Below, one piece after another: positions 32,513 to 44,084 of a stretch of DNA of 64,000 nt (position 1 is the stretch's first letter; every line of letters begins with the position of its first letter). Below the pieces are notes generated by a model. It saw only the letters and a list, made by a program, of their open reading frames with translations. It was not told the origin of the DNA and searched no databases. The DNA comes from Spironucleus salmonicida (taxonomy: Eukaryota; Fornicata; Diplomonadida; Hexamitidae). Position numbers and translations under genes: made by a program. Where the stretch lies: assembly GCA_000497125.2 (NCBI GenBank), contig CM035321.1:1516001-1580000 (forward strand). Reading direction: 5' to 3'.

Positions 32513-33333
32513 TTATTGGTTAGTAGGGATAGTAATTATTTAAAAATATTAGAATATCATTATTACTACTTTAAATTATTATGATTTATGGTATGGTTAT
32601 TTTTACTATATTTGTAGATGTATATTATTTAAACAATCAAGTAATACTTGATTTCAAAATAAATAATATGTTAAATTAGGATATTATTTCCATTTTAACT
32701 TTTAAACTAAGCACCCCTTGTAATATATTCTCTATTTACTACAATATACTTATCATATTTTATATGAATGTATTTTTTCATTTAGAACCTCTATTGCATG
32801 TAACTATTTATAAATAATTAATGATAACCTGACATTATTATATCTGTAAAGTTGTTATTTGCTATTTTGGAATAATATTATATCATTATTGACCTTATTA
32901 TATTATAAATAATTAAACTACACGTATCACCAGTATGAATTAAATAAATCATTTTCAAATAATACTAAATTCTAGGTGATATTCATAGTTTATTAATCAA
33001 TATATCCCGATTAATATCTAGATTTTTAAAGCTGCCTAACTACTACTAAAATGATATTATGACTAAAAGACAATAGTAAAAATTTAAGTGCTATAATTTT
33101 TAATATGAAAACATACACTGCAGATTGTGACTAAATAATTATAACCGTTATAAATATTGAAAAATATAGTTTTATATATTTATAGTAAAATAAAGTTACT
33201 TGATTATATTATTCAGTTGCATAGTTACGTTAAGTAGGAACTTCATTATTGTAAAAATAAAAAATTAAAATTTAATAAGTATCCGATATCTTAATAATAT
33301 ATGTATGATATTATAATATTAAATTTTTTAATA
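32513..33333. other. A+T-rich spacer between divergent genes
   Basis: About 820 bp, mostly A/T with scattered short G/C motifs. It separates the divergent E2F-like and helical-repeat genes and so probably contains both promoters. No protein-like frame, RNA gene or repeat seen. Confidence 0.5.
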
Positions 33334-35613
33334 ATGACAGAATAAAGGAAACTTGCAGTTCCGATTGACTAGAAATTACGAGATAAAGTCCTTAAATCTC
33401 TACAAAAGGCAGGAGATTTATCTACTGTTTCAATAGCACATGATGAATTTAAAACAATGATTAATAATTTAGAGACACCTTCGCAGTTCAAAACTTTTAT
33501 CTCTTATATAACATAAACGACGTCCTTATAACCAATACTTATGCGAAAATCTACATTTTTAGTTCTAGATGATTTAATTAAAGCCCATCTTCATCAAATT
33601 GCACCATTTTTTATAAATATATTAAATTTCTTAATAAAGCGCATGTAAGATCCAGAAATCACTCTTATAACATATTAATAATAAATTGCTAAATCATTTG
33701 AACAACTCACAATTTTATCAAATTCATCAGAAAAGCATCAGTTGAAACTGTTCGAAGAATTATCCTTCGCGGCTTAAAAATAATCATTTCTTACAAAAAC
33801 TATTGCTTTTGACGCATTTTCTTATTAAATTCAATTTTCTACTCCTTTTTTAAAAGTATCAGAACTAGGGAATCTTGCAGTTCAGACAGCCAAAAATTAT
33901 CACGACAAACTAAGAAATCGATTGCAATATAATTCACTTTATGTTATTAATTTACTTTTGGATATCAATTTTTTCCATTCCCAACTGGCAGAAATTGCCA
34001 TAAAGTCATTGCATTTGACATTTCATAAAACACGTGAACAAGCTTTTTTAATTCTTGAGAAACTCGTTCTGGCAGGGTTTTTTGAAGAAAATCTGACAGC
34101 TGCGAAGCAGATTTTTCTAAAAATATAGACACTAAAATATGACTAAGTTAGTGACGTCAGAGTCGCAGGATTTCGTTGCAGCAACCTTTTTAAGGAGTTT
34201 TTAAGCACAAAAATGAGCTAATTTATCGATGATTTTGATGCTAAAAACGAACCTAAAAAATGTAGTTTTAGGGAATTTCGGGATCGAATTAGCTGTGTTG
34301 ATAGAAATGCCAAAAGAAACGGTCTTAACAAGTTTAATGAGGTAGAAGAAAGAAGGAAATAAGAGGATGGGGTTGATGATTTTGGTTAATGGAAAGCGGA
34401 AATCAATAAAATAAAATAAGTCTAAATGGAATAAAAAGTAGAGAAAGTTGAAAAATCACAAGACTAGCTTGAAAGTTTTAGTTATAAAGAGTAATAGGAG
34501 GAAACTTATGAAAATATTGAAGAGAGTGGAGATGTTGAAACTGAAGGTATAGTAAGCAAAACTATAAGTGATGTCGAGGAAGAAACTATACAAGAATAAG
34601 AAGATGAGCATGGCAGCTCTAGTGGGTTGTCTGAGGATTCAGCGAAGATTATATCATATAAAGCTGATAATAATGATTTTGTAGAAGCTTTCACGCCAGA
34701 ACAAGAAATTCTTTCTGTATTGCGAGGCAGTAGCTAGAATACTGAATATTATGGTGATTTGCCGATTGAAGGAGAAGTTAATTCGATACTTAGTAGTGTT
34801 AAATCAAATAAAACTGGCCCGCCATCATCTATTTTATCACCTTCAAACCCATCTAAAATTATGTTTGATAGTAGTTCAAATTAAAAATCATAATAAGAAG
34901 TTACTTTGTAAAGTTCTATTTAACATTACCCTGAACAGAAAAATTTATAGAATTTTAGTAGTATACAACCAGTTGATAGTATGTTTTAATCAGTTTAACA
35001 TTCAATTAATTAATCTGATTTAAATGAATAATTAAAGAATCAAATTATGGATTCTTAAAAGGAGTTTCTAAATAAATAGCAGCTTTTAGCTCCTATACCA
35101 AAGACAAAAATAGAAAAATAACTATAAAAATATTAAAATACAAGTACTTAAAATTTAAAATTAACAGCTAGTCAAAAAATTAAAGTATCTAGAAGTTTTG
35201 TTCCATAAGTTTAAACTACATTTGGGGTAGTGGCATTGTAGTTGATTGAGAAGGGAAGAATTTTAGAGGCTTATTAAATTATTTTAAGTACAGAAGCTTT
35301 ATCGAATAAAAATTATTAAAAAGAGTTGCTTCAAGTTATGAATAGAACTGGACCGTGCTTATAAATGTTAGATGAAGAGTTAAGCATACAGCTAATAGAA
35401 GAAATAATAAAGTTGTTAAAAGATGGATTTGTGGATTAAATGTTGGAATGGATTAGGTAAGTACTAATAAAACGATATTTGCTTAAATTTGAATAGGGTA
35501 GCTAGATCTTGGCTAGTTTAATGAAAATTTGGGCTGGACATCCTAGATGGAGCGAAATTGAGCAACTCAAGCAAGAAGTATATTTATATTTCCCATAGTT
35601 ATCTGATTATTGA
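33334..35613 (+). CDS. HEAT/TOG-like helical-repeat protein, 759 aa
   Basis: ATG 33334 (MTEQRKLAVPIDQKLRDKVL) to TGA 35611. Residues 1-~290 are paired helices with Leu/Ile/Phe periodicity (DLIKAHLHQIAPFFINILNF, LAEIAIKSLHLTFHKTREQ), like HEAT/TOG arrays of microtubule-associated proteins. Residues ~300-590 are acidic, Gln/Ser-rich and probably disordered. The last ~150 form a second helical domain (VVALQLIEKGRILEAYQIIL, LIEEIIKLLKDGF) reminiscent of the katanin p80 C-terminal or CTLH-like helices. A cytoskeletal role is plausible but unproven. Confidence 0.7.
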
Positions 35614-35706
35614 ATATTTATAGATCAATTGTTTGTATACTGTATAATTTTAAAATAGTAGCAGAATTATATTATATGATAAATAATAATTTAATACTCC
35701 ATAAAA

Positions 35707-36357
35707 ATGGAATCCGCTCTAGATCTAGCACTTTCCAATATTTACAAATACCACTCATCGGAAACGTTTGTTAATATTAAAAAATATGCTATGGAGAGTA
35801 TTTAAGAATATGCGTAATTGATAAATGATAATTTATCGTCATAAATGATTGGATTCACCAAAGACGAAAAAATTTAGATTGTATGTCCACATTCTAAGCA
35901 TTAAGTTAAAATTTAGGATTTTTAAGTTTGGCATGATAATGTAGTGAAACTTGTCTAAGATATCATTGAGCCGAAAAGTGAAAGCAATTCCGTTTAATCT
36001 TCATCCTCTGGGTCAAAATAAAAATGGTCATAACAAGAAGAATAAGTGCTAGAAGATCTGATTGAGAAGTTTCAAGACAAAAAAATAGTTTAAAAGGAGT
36101 TTTAATCAAAAACTGGTACTAAAAAATCTATTTCATCTATCTATTAACATTGGAATCGCGTTCAAAATCCTACCATTTAGAAAGGACGATTCAAAACATA
36201 AGAGGACTTAATTGTTATTTAAGGTTACAATAATAATTTGTCAACCTCATAAATAGCGGCATAACTTTCGTGTAGAACTCCAAAACAGGTCCTTAATAGA
36301 TTTTATACTCTAAATTTGAAAGAAAATCCAAACTATAATATTATCAATGACTAGTGA
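35707..36357 (+). CDS. Myb/SANT-like protein, 216 aa
   Basis: ATG 35707 (MESALDLALSNIYKYHSSE) to TGA 36355. After an ~100-residue unrecognised N-terminus, two Myb-like repeats follow: KWSQQEEQVLEDLIEKF with IYQHWNRVQNP as third helix, then KGRFKTQEDLIVIQGY / STSQIAAQLSCRT / PKQVLNRFYTL. The second repeat closely follows the classic R3 form KGxWTxEED...IAxxLxxRTxxQVxxRW. Third SANT/Myb gene in ~20 kb. Its stop lies 11 bp from that of the convergent coiled-coil gene. Confidence 0.8.
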
Positions 36358-36368
36358 CTATTCATCTT

Positions 36369-37457
36369 TCACTTCTCATCTTCAGAGCTCAGTTCTATTA
36401 CCTTAAAGGTTCTCTGAAATTTAAGTTCTCTGTTCAAATATAAATCTTCAATATGTAACCGTTACTGTCGGTTCTTTTCCACTATATTTTTCTACGCTAG
36501 GAAGATATTTTATGTCGTTTTTATGTTTTATATGCCATATTGACTGGATTTAGTACTTGTATTAATCTCACATTAAATAGATTACTAAGATGTTAAAATC
36601 TTATCCATAAATTCTGTTTAAGTCGATGCTTCCTCTAAATTACTCTATTTTTGATTAATAAATTTTAAATTCGTGTCAGTTATATTTATGCCAGATTATA
36701 AATATTCTTTAGAAGATGTTATAATATCATTGGCTATTGGAGAATTGATTGATTCTTATAAATCATTAATTATCATTTAGCATTGCTAATAAGGTGGTTA
36801 AGTTTATGAATCAATAATATTAATTTTGATTAATTTTATATTTTATAAATTATCATTCAACAAATTTAAATATGATTCCAAAATTGTTTCAGACTCTTTT
36901 TTAGCTTCATTTTCAATGGTTAACTCTTAAATTTGACGTTTAATTTTTATAGAAAAGTCTTAAAATTATGAATCCTGATTCATGATAATTTAATTTTAAT
37001 GCTAAATTTTGGAGATAAATTAATCATTTTAAATTTCAAGTTTATCGATAAGAATAAGATGCTGGTCAAGTTCTTGGGTTGCCTATTAAAGTGCTAAAGT
37101 TTACTGCAAATTTTCATGCTTTGTTGTTATACTTTGAGAAGCTTATATATCGATTTTTGCATTCATCACATTTACATCATTTTAAAGGACTGAAAGCTCG
37201 TTATTAAGGCATTATTACGATTTTGATTTAATTTTCAGCTAATTTTCTAAAATATTTATTTTATTTTGTTAAGTTTCATACATTTAAGAGATATATTATA
37301 AATCTTGGGATAGTTGCTATATTTCTATGTTTTAATTGAAGACAGATTACTGTAGATCTAAATTCTCTTATTTTAGATTTTAATTTTGTAACTAATAATT
37401 ATTAGAATGCTAAATCTGAAAATCAATTTTTTACAAATGAGAAGTTATCATTTCCAT
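36369..37457 (-). CDS. coiled-coil protein, 362 aa
   Basis: Minus strand, ATG 37457 (MEMITSHLQKIDFQIQHSNN) to TGA 36369. Heptad-like Leu/Ile/Gln/Asn pattern from ~10 to ~230 (LENQLKIKSKSQQCLNNEL, KIKRQIQELTIENEAKKE) without Pro, then a Ser/Thr/Gln-rich part and a basic C-terminus (RQQRLHIEDLYLNREL). Most Gln residues are TAA/TAG. A structural or cytoskeletal coiled coil; family unknown. Confidence 0.75.
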
Positions 37458-37563
37458 TTTTTAATTTATATATTAATTTATGACTAAATAACGATTATTA
37501 TTTATTTTATTTAATATCAAATTATTAATTGCAATAGTTCCTTGATTGTTTAACTTCCGCAAA

Positions 37564-38172
37564 ATGGATTATTATTAGGATGCAACTGCTCCAGGTCCCG
37601 CAGCTTATAACCCTAATGTAAATACTACTAGAAAAGCTGCCCCATCAATAAGTATAGGTAATAAGCTTAAAGATACTGCTATAAATAAAGTTCCTGGTCC
37701 AGGCACATATGTTACGAATTTTGATATAATTAACCACCGTAAGCCTTCATATACTATAGGAAGTAAATTCATAGTTAAAGATTATAAATAGGTTCCAGGT
37801 CCAGGAGCATACCATGCATAATAGGTTTAGTCACATTCATGTATATCAATAGCAAATAGGTTATAAGATATAAAACACGATGATACTCCTGGAGTTGGTA
37901 CTTACGATACAAATTATCTTATTTAAGGTCCAAAATTCACGTTTGGAGGAAAGAATTATATTAATAATAAGGATATTGTTCCAGGCCCAGGTGCTTATAC
38001 ACCTATTATAATTAAAAAATCTACAGAGTTGCATATCTGTGGGAGGTATAAGGATGTTCAATAGAGTATGGTACCAGGCCCTGGAACTTATGAGCCTAGT
38101 AGAATTAAAAAAAGTGGGGGAATTAGTTTGTCTGGAAGGACTAAAAGAGCATGGAGAGGTGGGGATTGGTGA
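37564..38172 (+). CDS. SHIPPO-repeat (ODF3/CIMAP-like) protein
   Basis: 202 residues, ATG 37564 to TGA 38170. Six or more copies of the SHIPPO core PGPGxY: APGPAAYNP, VPGPGTYVT, VPGPGAYHA, TPGVGTYDT, VPGPGAYTP and VPGPGTYEP, spaced ~33 residues and separated by (S/T)IGxK or TFGGK segments. This is the pattern of outer dense fibre protein 3 / CIMAP proteins bound to axonemal microtubules. It implies flagella and agrees with IFT38 and DZIP1-like genes at 60473 and 62090. The C-terminus is short and basic (TKRAWRGGDW). Confidence 0.88.
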
Positions 38173-38279
38173 TATTATTTGTATACTTATTCATTTTAGT
38201 TTTTTTAAACTAGTCTTACTACTAAGACATGTCAAGTACAAAAAATTGAAATAATAAATAAACAAATTAATATCAATTA

Positions 38280-38549
38280 TCACTGAATGTTGTTTTTCCT
38301 TTTAAAAGTTTAAATAGCACTATAAGGTTACTAGCGAGCTTTGGTAAGCTATTTTTTAGTAAATTGACATAAAAAGTCTAAGAGAACTTCATCGTTAAAT
38401 TCATGATGCTATTTAAAAACTGTGACAATTTAAGATTAATAATCTTCATCCAATGTTAAATAATATGGTATTATTGTGTCAGGCTTTCGTTATAAATTCA
38501 TTGCCACTCGGCTTAGCGTTGATTACTTTGACCCAGTGAAACGTCCCAT
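38280..38549 (-). CDS. small basic hypothetical protein, 89 aa
   Basis: Minus strand, ATG 38549 (MGRFTGSKQSTLSRVAMNLQ) to TGA 38280. Basic at both ends with an acidic helical middle (FNDEVLLDFLCQFTKKQL). It starts 43 bp after the stop of the upstream IPK1-like gene in the same direction. No recognised domain. Confidence 0.6.
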
Positions 38550-38592
38550 TAAAGTGGAAAAAAATATGATTAATCAATATTCTATATAATAC

Positions 38593-39366
38593 TCATTATT
38601 CATAAACTTTCCACCAGTTGTTCCATTTATTTTTCATACATTTCATTTCAATATCAATCAATTCTACATGATCTGAATAGCAGATAATAGAAGCATCAGC
38701 AATTGATTTCATTGCTTGAAATAAAATTTATCGATTTTGAAATGTATTTTTTAGATCCAATGTATTCTTATTAAGTACCATAGAAATAAAATTTTATGTT
38801 TCCAAAAAGTATGGTTCATAGCTTTCTGAGTGGATATAAGAATAAAACTCATTAAGCTAAATTAAAAAACCATTGTAAAATGAATAAAAATCTAGTAGAA
38901 GCGTACAAATTTTAGCTATGTTTGGATTATTTAAGTATATTGCTCCTAGATCTAAATCACAATCTATTAACTATATATATTTACCCATCTTTTAAAGTTA
39001 AAATTAGGGATTTTATCGTGTTTTTAACAGAAATAATAATTTTTGGCTGTCATGAGCATTAATATTTTTGGCACGTTTTGTGTAGTTAAATAGTTAATCA
39101 TTTTTATATAACGCTGGCGACTTTGGTTTAATAATTATACATTTCATAGTTTTAACCTAGAGTTTCCTAGTCAAAGAATTGAGTTTCTAGTTAGCCAGTG
39201 CTTCACATTTTTTGAGAATACTATCGTCATGAAAAGGAGTAAAGGAATTATGAAACTCAGAATATATACAAAATCTAGGATATAGTAAGTTGACATGAGC
39301 GATACGATAAATCCATGTATTATCAGTGAACACAATGTTTTAGCAACCCTTTCCAAGAAGAATCAT
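38593..39366 (-). CDS. inositol-pentakisphosphate 2-kinase-like (IPK1) protein
   Basis: 257 residues, minus strand, ATG 39366 to TGA 38593. N-terminus MILLGKGCQNIVFTDNTWIYRIA fits the IPK1 opening (GxxNxVxxxxGKVLRL). KCIIIKPKSPAL matches the conserved IPK1 block (CVEIKPKCGFLP). The rest is helical with a Trp-rich end. IPK1 phosphorylates InsP5 to InsP6. The protein is short for the family, and a hydrophobic frame on the same strand at 39171-39356 is a shadow. The assignment rests on two motifs and should be held loosely. Confidence 0.5.
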
Positions 39367-39449
39367 TTGAGTGTCAAAAGAAATTTTAGTAATATTATAT
39401 CATATATCTAATAAATTTCACTAGAATTTCCTTTTCCCTTTAAAGTCAA

Positions 39450-41021
39450 ATGGATCAGTAAACTTAAATGTAAGTTCTTAAGTAAGGATCTACTTAGGAG
39501 AAAGGAGAAGATGCTCGTTTATCAACATTAGTAGGTGCTATTGCTATTTCAGATATGGTAAAAACTACTCTTGGTCCTTCCGGTATGGATAAAATTCTTC
39601 AGTCTATTTAAGGTGGTGTTAGGATCACTAACGATGGCGCTACTATTTTAAAATCAGTTGTTATCGAAAATGCAGCAGCACGTGTATTGATTGACATCTC
39701 TCGTGTTCAAGATGAGACTGCAGGAGATGGTACAACATCAGTTTGTGTTCTTGCAGGTGAGCTTCTTAAACAAGCAAAAATACTTCTTGATGATCGTGTT
39801 CACCCTATGACTGTTGTTGAAGGTTATAGAAAGTCAGCTGATGCCGCTCGTACTCGTTTGTTAGAGATTTCTGAAACTTCATCTGACATCAAAGCTGATT
39901 TGCTTAAAATTGCTAGAACTACTATGGGGTCTAAAGTTTTATCTAACTGTTAAGAACTTTTCGCATAACTTGCTGTTGACGCCGTTCTTAAATTATAAGG
40001 TTCAACTGATTTAAAGCATGTTTAAATTTTGAAAAAAGCTGGTGGTGTGCTTACTGACTCATATTTAGATTCTGGGTTTATTTTAGATAAAAAAATTGGT
40101 CAAGGTTGTCCTAAATAAATTTCGTAAGCTAAGATTCTTTTAGCTAATACTGCTTTAGATCAAGATAAGATCAAAATCCAAGGCTCTTCTGTAAAAGTAG
40201 ATTCCCATCAAAAACTTGAAGATATTTAGTAAGCTGAACGTCAAAGAATGTTGAATAAATGTGAGAAAATTATATCGCATGATTGCAACGTATTCATCAA
40301 CAGATAACTTATCTATGATATCCCTACTAATCAATTTGCTAAATCAAAAATACTGTCGATCGAAAATGCTGAATTCGAAAATATTGACCGTTTATCTTTA
40401 GTTCTTGATAATGCTGATATAGTATCAACATTTGATACTCCCAATGCTGTTAAATTAGGTACATGCGAACTCGTGGAAGAAATCATGATTGGTGATGATA
40501 AACTCATTCGTTTCTCTGGTTTACCTAATTCTAAAGCTTCTACAATCGTACTCAGAGGTGCATCTGGTCATATTTTAGATGAGGCCGAACGCTCTCTTCA
40601 TGATGCATTATGCGTTGTTTCGTAAACAATTGATAAACATAATCGTGTTATTCTAGGAGCTGGTGTTGCTGAAACTGAGATGGCTAATGCTGTTGAAGAG
40701 GCGAGCAGAAAATAATCTGGAAAGATAGCTTTGTGCATGATGTCGTTTGCTACTGCTTTAAGATAATTACCTGCTATCGTTGCTAGTAATGGTGGTTTTG
40801 ACGGATAAGAATTATAAGCCGTGTTAAGAAATAAGCATTTTGAAGGTTAGAAAGATATTGGTCTTGACATGATTAAAGGTGGTGTCTGTGATGTCAGAAA
40901 GTTAGGTATCTATGAAAGCTGTTGGATGAAAGAGCATGTTTTAATTTACGCTAGTGAAGCGGCAGAACAAATTTTAAGGGTTGATAGCATAATAAATTGT
41001 GCTCCAAGAAAGCAGGATTGA
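39450..41021 (+). CDS. CCT2: CCT/TRiC chaperonin subunit beta
   Basis: 523 residues, ATG 39450 to TGA 41019. Group II chaperonin signatures: [23 protein letters not shown], the ATPase motif [13 protein letters not shown], and near the C-terminus [14 protein letters not shown] with [13 protein letters not shown]. Subunit beta is indicated by [37 protein letters not shown] and [11 protein letters not shown], all beta-specific. Part of the cytosolic ring folding tubulin and actin. The phosducin-like cofactor gene is at 47693. Relatively G+C-rich, uniform codon use suggests high expression. Multiple TAA/TAG in conserved positions are strong evidence for the code. Confidence 0.97.
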
Positions 41022-41065
41022 GTTTTTGTGGTATATATTTATTATATAAAATAAAATAATTTTAA

Positions 41066-41650
41066 ATGGAATTTAGAGCATTAGATAATGAAATATATTA
41101 GCTACTTGTGGAATCTCTTAATAACAATGAAATACCAGACTAAGCTTTAAAGATGCTAGAAACTTACTAGAGTTAGCTTCAAAATATTGTAGTTGATAAT
41201 GAAGTGATTGTTCCAATAGCAAAACCAATAAGTTAAGAAAATGCTGAGAACTTATTGGATGCAGAAGATTAGCCTTCATGTAATACTCCATATGCTACTA
41301 AAGTTAATGAGTTACTAAATCTAAATAGTTAATACTTTAATCTTCAAACCCAAGCGGAAGGGGCTATTTCACCTAGTTTATTATTAGTAGCTGCAGCTGC
41401 GGCATCTTGTCCATAAGATGAACAAAATCAAGAACTAATATAAATCTTTGGTGAATAAGCAGGTTCAAATTTTGATGTTTATAGTACCATGCATGAGGTT
41501 CTTGGTAGCATAGATGGGGCAGTAGAGTTCACAGAGTTTACCAGGTACTAATGTGGTCATATTATACCAGATAGTGTGGTTGGAGATTGCCCAATTTGTT
41601 AGAGAGGCAGAGATAATGTTTATAAAATAGTACCAAAGAGTTCAAAGTGA
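41066..41650 (+). CDS. acidic protein with C-terminal zinc-binding motif, 194 aa
   Basis: ATG 41066 (MEFRALDNEIYQLLVESLNN) to TGA 41648. N-terminal 150 residues acidic and helical with an Ala-rich stretch (LLLVAAAAASC). The C-terminus contains RYQCGHIIPDSVV and GDCPICQRGRD, a Cys-x-His plus Cys-x2-Cys arrangement that would bind one zinc, as in half a RING or a zinc ribbon. A role in protein-protein interaction or ubiquitin transfer is possible but not shown. It starts 44 bp after CCT2. Confidence 0.65.
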
Positions 41651-41674
41651 TAATTTATTTAATTTTTAATAAAA

Positions 41675-41947
41675 TCACTTATACAGCCTGATACCATCTA
41701 ATACTATTGCAACATACGTGGGCTATTCGATTATTTTCTCTAATGGTAATGATAAATCATTTTTAATTTCTACAGAGATTCCTGAGTCGGAGTCTATATA
41801 AATTTAGTTAAATCCGTTTCTAATAATACGAATATTCCGGGACTATAGATTGATAAAATATTTATTATTAATACTTATTAGGTTGCCTATTTGCTCAAAT
41901 TATGCATCAAATTATTTTTTGTTCTTAGTACATTTGCAAATTGGCAT
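41675..41947 (-). CDS. small hypothetical protein, 90 aa
   Basis: Minus strand, ATG 41947 (MPICKCTKNKKQFDAQFEQ) to TGA 41675, convergent with the zinc-motif gene 25 bp away. The C-terminal two-thirds look like a compact beta-rich domain (FINLQSRNIRIIRNGFNQIY, SGISVEIKNDLSL). Only three Cys near the N-terminus. No known family; the opposite-strand hydrophobic frame is a shadow. Confidence 0.6.
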
Positions 41948-42067
41948 TTTAAATATAAAATTATCCGTATATAGAATATATATTATCACTATTTTTGAAT
42001 GTGGTTTACAAATGCTAATTAAACTGGATACTATATAGTTTATGTTCGATATTACTTAATTGCAATT

Positions 42068-42151
42068 ATGAGCAAAGAAGATAAAATTATATAGTATTAT
42101 AACTAGATTACTTAATATTTCACAAAGAAATAAAAACTATCTTTCCAATGA
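42068..42151 (+). CDS. possible micro-ORF, 27 aa
   Basis: ATG 42068 (MSKEDKIIQYYNQITQYF) to TGA 42149, preceded by A+T-rich DNA and ending 11 bp from the convergent NFU stop. Size and position fit a very small gene, but chance cannot be excluded. Confidence 0.2.
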
Positions 42152-42161
42152 GAGGATAAAA

Positions 42162-42671
42162 TCAGACCTATTAAACTTCTTTAATCCCTTCTACAAATTC
42201 AACTGCTAACCTCTCTATTAAATTTTTAATGGTTCCTGTACTACTAGGACAGCTACCACATGCACCTGTTAGTTTAAGATATGCTATGCCTTCTTTAATT
42301 TCTAAGAGCTCGCAGCTTCCACCATCTCTGTTTAAAATAGGCCAAATTGCACTTCTTAGTAATTAATTAAAAGCACCTTTAGTATCTTTCCCATATTTAT
42401 TTATTTTTGTAATCATTTCTTCCGTAGAATTTACAAAGTCTGGGTTAAGGTGTTTTTATAAGGATTCAAATGCTAATTCTTTGTCTTCTGGCTTCTTCAT
42501 TGTAAAAGTTACTGATTGGTTTGTAATTTTCAAAGACTTAAGTGATTTAAGTTCATTTTTTAATGGTGTAAATAAAGAATTTGGAATTTCAACATCAGGC
42601 GATAACTATATTTTAGAAGGGGATGGTTTAAATTCAACAATCTAAAACGTACGTTATGGAAGTGTGAGCAT
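42162..42671 (-). CDS. NFU1: NFU1-type iron-sulfur scaffold/carrier protein
   Basis: 169 residues, minus strand, ATG 42671 to TGA 42162. The N-terminal ~85 residues fit an Nfu-N domain ([20 protein letters not shown]); the C-terminal domain has [17 protein letters not shown] and [14 protein letters not shown], the CxxC cluster-binding motif of NifU C-terminal domains. NFU binds a 4Fe-4S cluster and hands it to client proteins, in mitochondria or their remnants (mitosome/hydrogenosome). Possible basic targeting start MLTLPQRTF is very short. The Arg/Leu-rich beginning fits but does not prove organelle import. Confidence 0.88.
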
Positions 42672-42812
42672 TTTTAGAAGGAAATATTTTTTGTATATTA
42701 TGAACTATACAAACTACTATTTTACATATAGTAATAATATAGAACTTTTTATAAATCTATATTATTATATTAATAATATTTAAAACTCTGACCACTTTAA
42801 AATTACGCAAAA

Positions 42813-43208
42813 ATGACTTAAATGATGCATTTTGCAGATTGGGTTGAGCACCTTGCAATATTATACAGAGACTAATGTGCTGGTATATTTATAGTATCTG
42901 ATATTGAATCGGCAGGGTATTGTTACTAATCAAAATCTTTTACAGGTCCTGATGTACCTTAAATTTTTGAAGTTGGGCAGCTGGTTGAGCACTTAAAATC
43001 AAGTGGAATAAATTTTAATTGGTAAAAATTTGACTACGTTGAAGAGATGTCGACAGGTCATTTAATTTTAGGTAATGAACAGGAAACACTAGTTTGTAAG
43101 CTGGACTAAGATTTACAGGTGATTGTTGGTGTTACCGTTTCTATTTTAAAGAAAGGAATAGCATAAGAAATTAGCGACGTTATTATTTAAATGCTGTCAG
43201 AAGAATGA
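42813..43208 (+). CDS. profilin-like protein, 131 aa
   Basis: ATG 42813 (MTQMMHFADWVEHLAILYRD) to TGA 43206. Length and layout resemble profilin: N-terminal helix with Trp (ADWVEHLAI), beta strand GIFIVSD, SKSFTGPDVPQIFEVGQL helix, FNWQKFDYVEEM, then LVCKLDQDLQVIVGV strands and a C-terminal helix (AQEISDVIIQMLSEE). Profilins bind actin monomers. The identity is from overall pattern; other small alpha/beta folds such as roadblock are possible. Confidence 0.4.
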
Positions 43209-43404
43209 TATTGGTTTTAAATTTATATAGTTTTCGTTTAAATTACTTTGAGTGGGACTGATCCCTTTAATACAAAGTTGCAACTTGGTAATAATATACA
43301 ATGCTAAGAAAATATAGGACTGTTCAATTTTTACAATATTATATTATTATTAGTATAATATTTATATATAATTAAATTAATTTTTTGTTTCCACTCCATT
43401 TGTC

Positions 43405-44034
43405 ATGCAGAACAAGACCTATTATGCTATGTACATTGATGAATGCATCGCTGAAGCCGAACTCCACGAGTTCTTCAAACGCGAACTTCGTGATGCTGGT
43501 TATTCTGGCTGCTCTTTCCGTCGTGCTTTCAACCAGGTTGAAATCACCATCAAAGTTGGCGAACCTTAGATCGTTTGGGGTGAAAACTACGAGAGAATCC
43601 ACCAGATAGAATCTGTCATTGCCCTTAGACTCAACCTTCCCCTCAATGCCGTCTCCATCTTCACTGACAAGATAATGTTCCGTGGTCTCTCTGCTGATAT
43701 CCTCTGTGACCAGCTTTCTGCTAAGCTCATGGACCAGGTACCCATCCGTTAAGCTGCCATGTCTGTTATCAAGTCTGCCATGCGTGCTAAGGCTGCTGGT
43801 TGCCAGGTTATTATTTCTGGTAAATTAAGACAACAGCGTGCTAACTCCCAGAAGTACAAAGAAGGTATCATCGTTACCGCTGGTCAGCCTGGTAAGGAAT
43901 TCGTAGATCGTGCCATCCGTCACATCAAGATGAGATAAGGTGTTATCGGTATTCAGATTTAGGTATTCAACCCTAATGCAAGGAACCAGTTCGGCAGAGT
44001 CTTAGTCATGCCTGATTACGTAGAAGTCCTCTGA
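43405..44034 (+). CDS. RPS3: ribosomal protein uS3 (RPS3)
   Basis: 209 residues, ATG 43405 to TGA 44032. FFKRELRDAGYSGCSFRRAFNQ matches the N-terminal KH region, VIALRLNLPLNAVSIFTDK follows, and the second domain has QVIISGKLRQQRANSQKYK and VDRAIRHIKMRQGVIGIQIQ, the uS3 signature. The KH-loop motif usually GEKGRRI reads GENYERI, so the GxxG nucleic-acid grip is lost. Shorter than human RPS3 (243), with the C-terminal tail missing. Codon use is the least A+T-rich among nearby genes, as expected for a ribosomal gene. Confidence 0.92.
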
Positions 44035-44084
44035 TTTATTAATTGATTACTATTTAAATTTTATTATATTTCTTTCCTCAAATA

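Noticed and set aside
39171-39356. Hydrophobic 61-codon minus-strand frame suggesting a membrane protein
   Set aside because: Shadow of the IPK1-like gene in another frame of the same strand.
41850-42038. 62-codon hydrophobic plus-strand frame
   Set aside because: Antisense of the 90-residue gene at 41675-41947 plus A+T-rich spacer.
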